Source of the DNA: Segetibacter aerophilus
Lineage (GTDB): Bacteria > Bacteroidota > Bacteroidia > Chitinophagales > Chitinophagaceae
Assembly: GCF_007991655.1 (NCBI RefSeq)
Contig: NZ_BJYT01000037.1
Coordinates: forward strand, 1 to 34,317
Direction: 5' to 3'
DNA: 34,317 nucleotides
How positions within the stretch are numbered: position 1 is the first letter of the stretch; every line of letters begins with the position of its first letter. A model generated the notes under the pieces. The model was given only the letters and a program-made list of their open reading frames with translations. It had not been told where the DNA came from and made no database searches. Made by a program: the position numbers and the translations under genes. Of this stretch, positions 1-8,762 are shown piece after piece.

Positions 1-13
1 AGTCACGTTGCAA

Positions 14-36
14 GAACGAAGCCCCGCGGCTTGAGC
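14..36 (+). repeat. 23-nt intergenic repeat, copy 1 (hairpin AAGCC-N4-GGCTT)
   Basis: The segment reads GAACGAAGCCC, one variable base, then GCGGCTTGAGC. It matches 34262-34284 with a single mismatch, and the mismatch falls in the loop of a small hairpin (AAGCC pairing with GGCTT). It lies beyond the 3' end of mutS. Two copies at such different places, both just outside genes, suggest a dispersed intergenic element of this genome rather than a gene part. Confidence 0.6.
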
Positions 37-53
37 GTTAACAGAAGATTTAG

Positions 54-85
54 CTCTTTGAAGAGAAAAGAGTCTTCTCAAAGAG
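54..85 (-). terminator. Imperfect stem-loop downstream of mutS
   Basis: CTCTTTG and AAGA at 54-64 can pair with TCTTCTCAAAGAG at 73-85, leaving a 2-nt bulge and an 8-nt loop. It sits about 50 nt past the mutS stop codon, where a 3' end would be expected. There is no clear T-run after it on the minus strand, so it may be a processing or stabilising hairpin rather than an intrinsic terminator. Confidence 0.35.
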
Positions 86-136
86 TTTGTTTTGGAAAGC
101 ACTTAATAGCAAATGAACAAGTTTCGAAAGAAATTT

Positions 137-2758
137 CTATTTCACTTTTTGCTTTATCTCATTCAACTTCATCAAAGCTTCAACTGGAGTTAAGCGATTA
201 ATATCAATACTATCAAGCATTGTTCTTATTTCATCAAAGGTTTCAGAGTGGGCATCAAAAATGCTTAATTGAAGTTTCGGTACAGAAAGCTTTTTGATAT
301 TAGTGGAAAGGTCTTCCGTCTTGGGCGAAGAGGATTCTTCATCTACATGCTTGCTTTCAAGTTGCTGTAAAACTTCATTTGCCCGGTCTATTAATTTAGG
401 TGGCATTCCCGCCATTTTTGCTACGTGAATACCGAAACTATGGGTGCTTCCTCCTGGTGCAAGTTTTCGGAGAAAGATGATTTTGTTTCCAACTTCTTTG
501 TTGGTCACATGGTAGTTTTTTACACGCAGCAATTTATTCTCCAACTCGTTTAATTCATGATAGTGAGTGGCAAATAAAGTTTTAGGCGCGTGAGGAGAGG
601 AGTGAAGGTATTCCACAATGCTCCAGGCTATACTAATTCCATCATACGTGCTGGTACCGCGACCAATTTCATCCAGTAAAATCAAACTTCTTGGCGTCAA
701 ATTGTTGATGATGCTGGCAGTCTCATTCATCTCAACCATAAATGTACTTTCACCACCGCTCAGGTTGTCGCTGGCCCCAACACGGGTAAAAATTTTATCT
801 GTAATCGGAATGGTGGCAGCACTTGCCGGAACAAAACTTCCCATATGAGCCATCAGCGTAATTAGTGCGGTTTGCCTAAGTAAAGCACTTTTACCGCTCA
901 TATTTGGTCCTGTCAAAATAATCACCTGCTGCGCGGAAGGATCTAATGAAATGTCATTGGAAATATAATTTTCACCAACAGGAAGATTTCTTTCAATCAC
1001 CGGGTGGCGGCTGTCTTTTATTTCAAATTCGAGCCCCTGGTGGAGGATGGGCTTTTTGTAGTTGTAATGAAGGGCGTTTTGTGCAAAACAGGTTAGGCAG
1101 TCCAAGATCGCCAACACATTTCCGTTGATCTGCATCGGAGCGATGTAGTCCTGCAATTCAAGCAACAGTTTATCATACAATTCCTGCTCAATTGCAAGAA
1201 TTTTATCTTCAGCGCCGACGATTTTTTCTTCGTAAGTTTTTAGTTCCTGGGTGATGTAGCGTTCGCAGTTGGCAAGTGTTTGCTTTCGCATCCAGGTTTC
1301 GGGCACCTTGCTTTTGTGCATGTTGGTTACCTCGAGGTAATAGCCAAACACATTATTAAAACCAACCTTTAAAGATGAAATACCCGTTGCCTCACATTCC
1401 TTTTGTTGCATCTGAACCAGGTAGCTCTTACCCATGCTGGCAATGTTTCTTAATTCATCTAATTCAGCGTGCACACCTTCTTTAATTACGCTTCCCTTCG
1501 ATATAAGTACTGGTGGGTTTTCAACGATATCTTTTAGTATTTTTTCAAGTATATACAAACAAGGATTTAGGGCATCAGCGAGTCTTTTCAAATAATCGTT
1601 GGATGCATGCAGACATTCATTTCTAATTGCGTCTACATGCTGAAGCCCTCTCGCAATTTGTAATACTTCGCGCGGGTTAATTTTCCTTAAAGGAATTTTG
1701 CTGACGAGTCTTTCGATGTCGCCCGCTTGTTTTATGTGCTGTGTTAACCTAGTCCGGAGATCAACATCCTTAATTAGGAACTCTACTAAATCCAGTCGCT
1801 CGTTAATTTTTCCTAAGTCTTTATACGGCAAAACAATCCACCGCTTTAACAGTCTTGCACCCATTGGACTTACCGTACTATCCAACACCTTTAGCAAAGT
1901 ATGTCCATTTTCAACTCCACTTCCAAGCAGTTCAAGGTTACGTATTGTAAACCTGTCCATCCACAGATAATCTTCTCTTTCAAGACGCTGGATAGAAGTG
2001 ATATGTTGAAGGTTTGGATGCTCTGTATCTTTTAAATAATGAAAGATAGCGCCCGCGGCAATGATGGCTAGTGGCATCGCCTCAACTCCATACCCTTTTA
2101 AAGAATGTGTTTGAAAATGCTTTAAAAGGCTTTCGGTTGCATATGCTTCGTCAAAAATCCAGGAGTCGAGTGTGTAAGTATAAAACTTGCTTCCAAAAGT
2201 TTCTTTAAAATGCTTTTGATAATTGCGTTGAAAAATGACTTCCGCAGGTTTAAGGCTTTGGAGCAGTTTATCTATGTATTCGGCATTTCCTTCGCTTGCA
2301 AACAGTTCCCCTGTCGAGATGTCAAGTAAAGCAATACCAACTTTGTCATCGGCAAAATGTATGGCTGCGAGAAAATTATTGCTATTATGTTCAAGCAGTT
2401 TGTCGCTTGTAGCAACTCCCGGAGTTACCATTTCAGTAACTCCACGTTTTACAATTCCCTTTACTTGTTTGGGGTCTTCCAGCTGGTCACAAATTGCAAC
2501 GCGGTATCCAGCCTTAACTAATTTATGTAGGTAAGTATCAAGTGCGTGATGGGGGAAACCTGCAAGCTCACTACTAAAGGCTGCACCATTGTTTCTTTTT
2601 GTAAGGGTAATACCAAGCACTTTGCTGGTAATGATGGCATCTTCACCAAAAGTCTCGTAAAAATCTCCTACTCGAAACAACAATATGGCGTCCGGATATT
2701 TTTGTTTGATGGCCTTATGTTGCTGCATCAAAGGAGTCTCAGCACTGCTTTTACTCAT
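137..2758 (-). CDS. mutS: DNA mismatch repair ATPase MutS
   Basis: MutS recognises base mismatches and small insertion loops and recruits MutL to start repair. The 873-residue product has the usual MutS1 length. The N-terminal mismatch-binding domain carries the Phe-Tyr-Glu wedge at residues 33-35 (GDFYETFGED). The C-terminal ABC-type ATPase has the Walker A motif GPNMSGKS at 617-624, followed by the Walker B/signature stretch LLDEIGRGTST and the ATHYHEL switch motif. Core, lever and clamp regions lie between, with no interruption. It is followed on the same strand (upstream in transcription) by the aspartate kinase, 150 nt away, so the two may share transcripts, although a possible -7 box sits right before the mutS start. 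Identification is firm. Confidence 0.98.
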   Translation of the reverse strand: MSKSSAETPLMQQHKAIKQKYPDAILLFRVGDFYETFGEDAIITSKVLGITLTKRNNGAAFSSELAGFPHHALDTYLHKLVKAGYRVAICDQLEDPKQVKGIVKRGVTEMVTPGVATSDKLLEHNSNNFLAAIHFADDKVGIALLDISTGELFASEGNAEYIDKLLQSLKPAEVIFQRNYQKHFKETFGSKFYTYTLDSWIFDEAYATESLLKHFQTHSLKGYGVEAMPLAIIAAGAIFHYLKDTEHPNLQHITSIQRLEREDYLWMDRFTIRNLELLGSGVENGHTLLKVLDSTVSPMGARLLKRWIVLPYKDLGKINERLDLVEFLIKDVDLRTRLTQHIKQAGDIERLVSKIPLRKINPREVLQIARGLQHVDAIRNECLHASNDYLKRLADALNPCLYILEKILKDIVENPPVLISKGSVIKEGVHAELDELRNIASMGKSYLVQMQQKECEATGISSLKVGFNNVFGYYLEVTNMHKSKVPETWMRKQTLANCERYITQELKTYEEKIVGAEDKILAIEQELYDKLLLELQDYIAPMQINGNVLAILDCLTCFAQNALHYNYKKPILHQGLEFEIKDSRHPVIERNLPVGENYISNDISLDPSAQQVIILTGPNMSGKSALLRQTALITLMAHMGSFVPASAATIPITDKIFTRVGASDNLSGGESTFMVEMNETASIINNLTPRSLILLDEIGRGTSTYDGISIAWSIVEYLHSSPHAPKTLFATHYHELNELENKLLRVKNYHVTNKEVGNKIIFLRKLAPGGSTHSFGIHVAKMAGMPPKLIDRANEVLQQLESKHVDEESSSPKTEDLSTNIKKLSVPKLQLSIFDAHSETFDEIRTMLDSIDINRLTPVEALMKLNEIKQKVK

Positions 2759-2763
2759 TGCGA

Positions 2764-2771
2764 CAAAAATA
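2764..2771 (-). promoter_or_regulatory. Possible -7 box TATTTTTG before mutS
   Basis: On the minus strand TATTTTTG fits the Bacteroidota -7 consensus TANNTTTG and ends only 5 nt before the mutS ATG, so a transcript from here would be nearly leaderless. I see no convincing TTTG at the -33 position (only a T-rich run), so this is a weak call. Confidence 0.3.
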
Positions 2772-2908
2772 CTTGCTTTGATGGTAAAGAAAAACCGGCG
2801 AAAAACAATGTGAATAAGTGCAGGTTAAATGGATAAACTTTTTCTTAAAACTTACGCCCTAGAACTCATTGGTGTGTGGTATGCTGTCATAACAATAACT
2901 CCGGCATG

Positions 2909-4174
2909 CTATTTAGCTTCATGATAGAGTGCTTGTAGAGTTGTCTTAGTTTTTTGCGTTAATACAATTTGTTTTCCTTCCAGCAACTGCGTTGATGTAG
3001 AATCATCGTAATGGCGAATGGTTAGCAGCGTAAGATTTCTTTCTACCTGAACATCAAAAAATTCGCTAGCCTTTGCTGCCAGTTGCTGGATTTTTTCTTC
3101 CCGGTCATCAACGCAAAACTGCACGTTGATTGCAGCAGTTTGAATGAGATTAGGCTTAATATTTAATTCTGCAAATAAATGGTAGAGCTCACTAATCGGA
3201 CGTTCACCAATAAATGAAAAATCTATGGTTTGCAGCTGAATCAACACCTGCTTGTTTTTGAGCACAATAACCGGTGGAAGATTTTTGCTCGCTTTGTTAC
3301 TGATTGTGGTTCCTGGAAGGGTTGGGTCTAAAAAGCTCTTTACCTGCAGGGTGATCTTTTTGTTTTGTAGAGGTTTGATTGTTTTTGGATGGATTACTTG
3401 TGCACCGTAAAAAGCCATCTCAATAACTTCATTGAAGCTTAGTTCACTAATCAGGCAAGCGCCAGGGAAAATTTTTGGATCAGCGCTCATAACACCTTCC
3501 ACATCTTTCCAAATGGTCAGGTTTTCAGCTTCCAGTAAGTTTGCAAAAATGGCTGCTGTAAAGTCGCTGCCTTCGCGGCCTAGTGTTGTACTTTCGTTTT
3601 GATCGGTGGAGCCTATGAAACCTTGGGTAACATAAATAGTACTTTTGTTATCAATACCCGCCCGCTTAATATTTTGAATCGTCTCGTCCCAACAAATGTT
3701 TGCTTCCCTAAAGTTGTTATCCGTTCTTATAATATCCCTCACATCAATCCATTCATTCGTAATTCCTTTTTCATTTAAGTAAGCGCTGACAATACAACTG
3801 CTCAGCAATTCTCCCACACAAACTACCTGGTCGTAGTAATAGTCGAAAGACTGAACAGCCTTGTCGTGCAGTAGCCATTCAACCTCCGTAAAAAATGAGT
3901 TTAAACGATCAAAGGTTTTATTGTAAGTTGTAACCAGCAGGTATTTTGCTGTAGTAAGGTGATTTTGTTTTACAAGATTGAACAAATTAAGCGCATCTTC
4001 TTTGTTACCCGCATAAAACGCCTCTGCGACTTTTTCAAGGGCATTAGTCGTTTTTCCCATTGCTGACATTACCAGCATCAAAGGTTCGCCCGCATAAGTT
4101 GTAAGGATATTACCTACGTTTTGAATTCTTTCTACGCTGTTTAAACTTGCACCTCCAAACTTGAAAACCTTCAT
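2909..4174 (-). CDS. lysC: Aspartate kinase (monofunctional)
   Basis: Aspartate kinase phosphorylates L-aspartate to 4-phospho-aspartate, the first step toward lysine/diaminopimelate, threonine and methionine. The N-terminus has the KFGGAS nucleotide-binding signature (residues 5-10). The substrate loop TTLGREGSDFTAA is at 196-208, and WKDVEGVMSADPK at 222-234 is typical of the kinase fold. The last ~120 residues look like the ACT regulatory region, which normally mediates feedback inhibition by an end-product amino acid; which one cannot be told from sequence. At 421 residues it is on the short side for the family, and there is no fused homoserine dehydrogenase. The start is supported by a good promoter 18 nt upstream. 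The symbol is by role; other aspartokinase paralogue names could apply. Confidence 0.95.
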   Translation of the reverse strand: MKVFKFGGASLNSVERIQNVGNILTTYAGEPLMLVMSAMGKTTNALEKVAEAFYAGNKEDALNLFNLVKQNHLTTAKYLLVTTYNKTFDRLNSFFTEVEWLLHDKAVQSFDYYYDQVVCVGELLSSCIVSAYLNEKGITNEWIDVRDIIRTDNNFREANICWDETIQNIKRAGIDNKSTIYVTQGFIGSTDQNESTTLGREGSDFTAAIFANLLEAENLTIWKDVEGVMSADPKIFPGACLISELSFNEVIEMAFYGAQVIHPKTIKPLQNKKITLQVKSFLDPTLPGTTISNKASKNLPPVIVLKNKQVLIQLQTIDFSFIGERPISELYHLFAELNIKPNLIQTAAINVQFCVDDREEKIQQLAAKASEFFDVQVERNLTLLTIRHYDDSTSTQLLEGKQIVLTQKTKTTLQALYHEAK

Positions 4175-4192
4175 TAATTAATTTAAGGACGG

Positions 4193-4221
4193 CAAAGATA
4201 GGAGAAAGAGCAAAGGACAAA
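4193..4221 (-). promoter_or_regulatory. Promoter of the aspartate kinase gene
   Basis: Read on the minus strand it is TTTG, 17 nt, TATCTTTG, an exact match to both boxes of the Bacteroidota primary sigma consensus (TTTG at -33, TANNTTTG at -7). The -7 box ends 18 nt before the ATG at 4174, giving a short leader of roughly a dozen nucleotides. Confidence 0.65.
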
Positions 4222-4315
4222 TAATCAGCAGAGAATGATTGACCGGCCTAGCTTAGTCTGCACACTTAAAGTAGTCGCAACAAAAAAAAGTCCAATAAAG
4301 CTTTGTTGTAAAAGG

Positions 4316-4328
4316 GTGCGACGCAAGA
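4316..4328 (+). repeat. Intergenic element core GTGCGACGCAAGA, copy 1
   Basis: The 13-mer recurs exactly on the minus strand at 14685-14697 and in degenerate form at 24124-24136. All three copies lie between genes. The flanks are only loosely similar, so I mark just the core. Confidence 0.55.
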
Positions 4329-4402
4329 ACGCTTACCATAGTTCTGCAGCCAGAAACCAGAAAAAAATCTTGATTTGAAACCAAATTTTGGATGATAGAA
4401 AT

Positions 4403-4426
4403 ATGTAATAAAACATGTAATAAAAT
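4403..4426 (+). repeat. Tandem direct repeat ATGTAATAAAAC/T
   Basis: The 12-nt unit ATGTAATAAAAC is followed immediately by ATGTAATAAAAT, so 11 of 12 positions agree. It lies about 170 nt before the gyrA ATG. Two head-to-tail sites one helical turn apart could be an operator, but simple AT-rich drift is also possible. Confidence 0.45.
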
Positions 4427-4519
4427 CAGTGTTTTGATACAGTTTTGCTTACCCTTATTTCTGTGGATAAACCCTTTAAAAATCAATTGTTTTAACCCTT
4501 TTTTTTGCCTTAAAAAAGT

Positions 4520-4527
4520 TACATTTG
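4520..4527 (+). promoter_or_regulatory. Possible gyrA -7 box TACATTTG
   Basis: TACATTTG fits TANNTTTG and lies 66 nt before the gyrA start. The nearest TTTG (4504-4507) is only 12 nt upstream, closer than the usual 17-21 nt, so the -33 element is not convincing. Confidence 0.4.
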
Positions 4528-4593
4528 CGCACGCTTTATTTGAAGCTAAAAAAGCACCGAAAATTACTCCCTGAAAGGATTTTAAAAAGATAA

Positions 4594-7251
4594 ATGGAAG
4601 ACAATTTACAACCCCTAGAAACGAGCGATAATGATCGCGTAATACAGGTAAATATTGAAGAGCAAATGAAGACGGCCTACATTGATTATTCGATGTCGGT
4701 TATTGTTGGTCGCGCTTTGCCGGATGCTCGTGATGGATTTAAACCCGTTCACCGTCGCGTGCTATATGCAATGAACGAGTTGGCAAATTATAGCAACAGG
4801 CCCTATAAAAAATCCGCGCGTATAGTGGGAGAGGTGATGGGTAAGTACCACCCCCATGGTGATGCCTCTATCTATGATACTCTTGTACGGATGGCGCAGG
4901 ATTGGACGATGAGGTACATAATGGTTGACGGACAAGGTAATTTCGGAAACCAGGATGGAGACCCTCCTGCAGCGATGCGTTATACCGAAGTTCGTTTGCA
5001 ACGGATTGCCGAAAGCATGCTGGATGATATTGAAAAAGATACGGTGGATTTTCAATTCAACTTTGACGATAGTTTACAGGAGCCAACCGTCCTACCTACA
5101 AGAATCCCTCAACTGCTTGTTAACGGAAGTAGCGGAATAGCAGTGGGTATGGCTACAAATATGCTTCCTCACAATTTGAGCGAGGTGATCGACGGTTGTG
5201 TGGCTTATGTCGAAAACAGGGAAATTACGATAGAGGAATTGATGGTGCACGTAAAAGCCCCCGACTTTCCAACCGGTGGTATAATTTACGGAATGGAAGG
5301 AGTGAAGCAGGGTTTAATGACCGGGCGGGGAAGAGTTGTATTACGCGGAAGATGCCAGGTTGAAACGAAGCCAAGTGGCAGAGAGCAGATCATCATTACT
5401 GAAGTGCCTTACCAGGTGAACCGGGATATGTTGACCGATAAGATCGGTCAGCTTGTGAATGATAAGACGATTGAAGGAATTGCACATGTAAACAATGAAA
5501 GTAACAAAAGGGAAGGAACCAGGATTGTAATCGACCTGAAGAGAGATGGCGTGGCAAACGTGATCATTAACCAGTTATACAAGTTTACAGAACTACAGAC
5601 CAGTTATGGGATCAACAACGTAGCCTTAACAAAGGGACGCCCGAAGACAATGAACTTGAAAGAGTTGATAGTTGAGTTCATTGATTTTAGGATGCAGGTT
5701 GTTATTCGCCGGGCGCAATTTGAACTGAAGAAGGCGCAGGAAAGAGCGCATATTTTACAGGGATATTTAATTGCACTTGATCATCTTGATGAAGTAATCC
5801 GTTTGATAAGAAGTTCGTCAACTCCTGATATAGCTAAAGAAAACCTAATCTCTGCAGGATGGGGATTGGATGATATACAGGCAAAAGCAATTCTGGAATT
5901 AAGGCTTCAGCGGTTGACAGGGATGGAGCGCGAAAAAATTAAAGAAGAATTTGACAACTTAATGAGAATAATTTCTGGGTTGCAGGAATTATTGGCAAGT
6001 GAAGCATTAAGATATGACCTGATAAAAACGGAATTATTAGAGGTAAAAGAGAAATTTGGAGATGCAAGAAAGACCGAAATTTCTTACTTATCAAATGAGA
6101 TGAGAATTGAAGATCTTATTGAAGAAGAAGACGTTGTAATTACTATTTCACACTTTGGTTACATTAAAAGAACTTCTTCCGACGAGTATCGTCAGCAGAA
6201 GAGAGGCGGCCGGGGATCAATGGGAACAAAGACAAGGGACGAAGATTTTGTTGAGCACCTGTTCGTAGCTTCCACCCACCATACACTAATGTTCTTTACT
6301 GAAAAGGGAAGGTGCTACTGGCTTAAAGTATACGAGATTCCGGAAGGAGATAAAAATACTAAAGGTCGTGCAATACAAAACTTGATGCAGTTACCAAATG
6401 ATGATAAGGTAAGAGCGATCATTGATGTGAAAGACTTTACAGATAAAGAGTATCTCAGCAAACATTTCATCATTCTTTGTACTAAAAAAGGTATTATTAA
6501 GAAAACGGATTTAGAGGACTTTAGTCGTCCAAGGGCTAATGGGGTAAATGCAATCAACATCAATGATGGCGATCAGTTGTTAGAAGCGCGTTTGTGCGAC
6601 CAGGATTGCGAGATTATGCTGGCAGTTAAATCAGGCCGCGCCATTCGTTTTCCGCAAGACAAAGTAAGAGCTACAGGTCGCGGTGCAATCGGCGTTTTTG
6701 GTATCGATCTTGACGATGAAAAAGATGAAGTAATTGGTATGGTTTGTGTAAATAAAGACGACGTCAGCAGAAATATTTTAGTTGTAAGTGAAAAAGGGTT
6801 CGGAAAACGTACAAACATCGACGAGTATAGAATTACTAATCGCGGCGGAAAGGGAGTTAAAACGATCAACGTAACTGAGAAAACCGGTAATCTTGTAGGA
6901 ATACTGGATGTTAATGGGAAGGAAGATCTTGTTATAACATGTAAATCTGGTATAACAATACGCACCAGTACTGCAGATATAAGGGAAGCTGGTAGAGCAA
7001 CACAAGGAGTTAAGTTGATTAGAATTGACGAAGGAGATGAAATTGCAGCAATCTCTAAAATTCAGGAACAGGAAGAAGCTATTGTACTTGCGGAGGCTTC
7101 GTTAGAAGCAGAAGCGGAAGCAATTGAAAAGTTAGGTGATGAAGAAATTGAACCGGCTACTGGCGAAACGCTTCCTGATACAGATAAAGACACAAGCCAG
7201 GGATCTTCTGAGAGTGAAATTCCGGGAGATGCTCTAGATAATAACGACTAA
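4594..7251 (+). CDS. gyrA: DNA gyrase subunit A
   Basis: GyrA is the DNA breakage-reunion subunit of gyrase, which with GyrB introduces negative supercoils. The catalytic Tyr is residue 130 in AAMRYTEVRL. The quinolone-resistance region reads HPHGDASIYDT at 86-96, with Ala91, Ser92 and Asp95. The C-terminal wrapping domain contains the GyrA box (QKRGGRG, around residue 530), which distinguishes gyrase from topoisomerase IV ParC. Length is 885 residues, including an acidic Glu/Asp-rich tail of about 65 residues that is common in gyrases. The next gene starts 21 nt after the stop on the same strand and is probably co-transcribed. Assignment as GyrA rather than ParC rests mainly on the GyrA box and overall length. 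Confidence 0.97.
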   Translation: MEDNLQPLETSDNDRVIQVNIEEQMKTAYIDYSMSVIVGRALPDARDGFKPVHRRVLYAMNELANYSNRPYKKSARIVGEVMGKYHPHGDASIYDTLVRMAQDWTMRYIMVDGQGNFGNQDGDPPAAMRYTEVRLQRIAESMLDDIEKDTVDFQFNFDDSLQEPTVLPTRIPQLLVNGSSGIAVGMATNMLPHNLSEVIDGCVAYVENREITIEELMVHVKAPDFPTGGIIYGMEGVKQGLMTGRGRVVLRGRCQVETKPSGREQIIITEVPYQVNRDMLTDKIGQLVNDKTIEGIAHVNNESNKREGTRIVIDLKRDGVANVIINQLYKFTELQTSYGINNVALTKGRPKTMNLKELIVEFIDFRMQVVIRRAQFELKKAQERAHILQGYLIALDHLDEVIRLIRSSSTPDIAKENLISAGWGLDDIQAKAILELRLQRLTGMEREKIKEEFDNLMRIISGLQELLASEALRYDLIKTELLEVKEKFGDARKTEISYLSNEMRIEDLIEEEDVVITISHFGYIKRTSSDEYRQQKRGGRGSMGTKTRDEDFVEHLFVASTHHTLMFFTEKGRCYWLKVYEIPEGDKNTKGRAIQNLMQLPNDDKVRAIIDVKDFTDKEYLSKHFIILCTKKGIIKKTDLEDFSRPRANGVNAININDGDQLLEARLCDQDCEIMLAVKSGRAIRFPQDKVRATGRGAIGVFGIDLDDEKDEVIGMVCVNKDDVSRNILVVSEKGFGKRTNIDEYRITNRGGKGVKTINVTEKTGNLVGILDVNGKEDLVITCKSGITIRTSTADIREAGRATQGVKLIRIDEGDEIAAISKIQEQEEAIVLAEASLEAEAEAIEKLGDEEIEPATGETLPDTDKDTSQGSSESEIPGDALDNND

Positions 7252-7272
7252 ATAAATATTAAAACAAACAAC

Positions 7273-8586
7273 ATGAAAAGAATAACGATTGGTGCCCTGC
7301 TGCTAATTTTTATTGGAACTGCAGCAAATGCACAGGATTTTAAAAAAGTAAGAAACGCAATGCTTCTTGCCCAGGTTGGAGCGGGAGGGGACCAGAAACT
7401 TGAAGAGGCGAAAACTGAACTTGACAAAGCGCTTGCTGATCCTAAAGCTCAAAATAATCCTGAGGCTTACTTATTGAAAACCGAAGTGTACGGTACTATT
7501 GCAGGAAATAATAACCTCAAGGCTAAATATCCTAATGCTGATGTAGAAGGCTACCATGCTTTGAAAAAATATCTTGAGTTAGAGCCTGCTGAGACAAAAT
7601 TGAAAGAAGACAAATATGCAGGTGTTAATAGTATTTATAGCTCTCTTTTTTCTGCAGGTGTAAAAGATTACAACGCTAAAAATTGGGATTCTGCTTACTC
7701 CAAATTTAAGGTCGTAGCCGAGTTGGGAGATATGTTTACAACAAGAAAATGGTCTGCATCAGCCTTTGATACTACTTCGTACCTCTATGCTGGAGTTACT
7801 GCGCAAAACGCAAAAAAGAGTGATGAGGCGGCAAAGTATTATGGAAAAATAGCTGAAAGAAAAGTTGTAGGAGCTGATTATGAAGGCATTTACGACTTCC
7901 TGGTAAAATATTATTTAAATACAAACAACCAAGCCGAGTTTACTAAATACCTGGCCTTGGCTAAAGAGGCCTATCCAAAAAACACTCTTTGGAATGACCT
8001 TGCTTTCGCCAACACAACTGACAATTCCGCTGTAGAAGATGTGGTAAAGAAGTTTGAAACGGAGGACGCCGCAAAAAGTTTGTCGGCTACAAATTATCTT
8101 GACTACGGGGACTACTTTATAAACAATAAAAAGATTAAAGACTTAGAACCAGCTAAAAGATCTGAGTTTACCAACAAAGCATATTATTCTTTTGCTAAAG
8201 CTGCTGAACTAGACACTGCAAATGGGATCGCAAGTTACAATGCTGGTGTTGCTGCTTATACCATGTTTGAGGATGCAAGTGATGCAAGAGTAAAAATAAA
8301 AGGAACGACTCCAGATATTAAAGCGAAACAATCTGCCGCTGATAAAGTCGCTGATGCAGCAGCGGATAAGAGTATTCAAAGTTTAGAAAAATCTTTTGCT
8401 ACACTTTCTTCAAAAGCGACACGTTCTAATATTGAAAGAAACTGTTTGAGTAAATCAACCGATTTACTATACAACCTATACGAGTACAAGAAAAATAGAG
8501 CTCGTGGTACAAATCCTAAGGACTATGATAAGTACGACGCAAAGAGCAAGTACTATGATGGCCTTCATGGCAAGTTTGCGAAGTAA
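7273..8586 (+). CDS. Exported TPR-like repeat protein downstream of gyrA
   Basis: The 437-residue product begins with a signal peptide (MKRITIGALLLIFIGTAANA, cleavage near Ala-Gln-Asp), so it is probably periplasmic. The body is rich in Ala, Lys, Asp and Tyr and looks all-helical, with repeated segments of tetratricopeptide type such as KDYNAKNWDSAYSKFKVVAE and AGVTAQNAKKSDEAAKYYGK. No catalytic motif is visible. It starts 21 nt after gyrA and ends at a strong terminator, so the two form an apparent operon; whether they are linked in function is unclear. I would expect a scaffold or protein-binding role from the TPR-like fold, but no partner can be named. Confidence 0.85.
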   Translation: MKRITIGALLLIFIGTAANAQDFKKVRNAMLLAQVGAGGDQKLEEAKTELDKALADPKAQNNPEAYLLKTEVYGTIAGNNNLKAKYPNADVEGYHALKKYLELEPAETKLKEDKYAGVNSIYSSLFSAGVKDYNAKNWDSAYSKFKVVAELGDMFTTRKWSASAFDTTSYLYAGVTAQNAKKSDEAAKYYGKIAERKVVGADYEGIYDFLVKYYLNTNNQAEFTKYLALAKEAYPKNTLWNDLAFANTTDNSAVEDVVKKFETEDAAKSLSATNYLDYGDYFINNKKIKDLEPAKRSEFTNKAYYSFAKAAELDTANGIASYNAGVAAYTMFEDASDARVKIKGTTPDIKAKQSAADKVADAAADKSIQSLEKSFATLSSKATRSNIERNCLSKSTDLLYNLYEYKKNRARGTNPKDYDKYDAKSKYYDGLHGKFAK

Positions 8587-8606
8587 TTGTTTCAGATATT
8601 AATTAT

Positions 8607-8640
8607 AAAAAGAGCTACCTATTTTGGTAGCTCTTTTTTT
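8607..8640 (+). terminator. Intrinsic terminator of the gyrA-TPR operon
   Basis: A perfect stem AAAAAGAGCTACC / GGTAGCTCTTTTT with a 6-nt loop, ending in an uninterrupted T-run, 20 nt after the stop codon. The A-run on the other side means it could also work, more weakly, for minus-strand transcripts coming from ndh. Confidence 0.92.
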
Positions 8641-8762
8641 GCACTGGGAGAAGTGAAATGCACCAACACCAAATCTTCTTATAAGTTACTTAACATAATA
8701 TTAATTATAGGAAAGAAAGAATTTAAATTATAATCGGTAGTAGTTTAGTGAGTACGGCTAAT

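Larger units (their letters stand above)
4175..4593. other. Divergent intergenic region between aspartate kinase and gyrA
   Basis: This 419-nt gap holds no credible gene. It contains the aspartate kinase promoter (4193-4221, minus), one copy of the GTGCGACGCAAGA intergenic element (core 4316-4328), a 12-nt unit repeated in tandem (4403-4426) and a possible gyrA -7 box (4520-4527). The rest is AT-rich with no further structure that I can see. Confidence 0.6.

Noticed and set aside
4253-4574. Short frames on both strands in the aspartate kinase/gyrA gap
   Set aside because: They overlap promoter and repeat elements, are Phe/Lys/Cys-rich as expected for AT-rich non-coding DNA, and resemble no protein I know.
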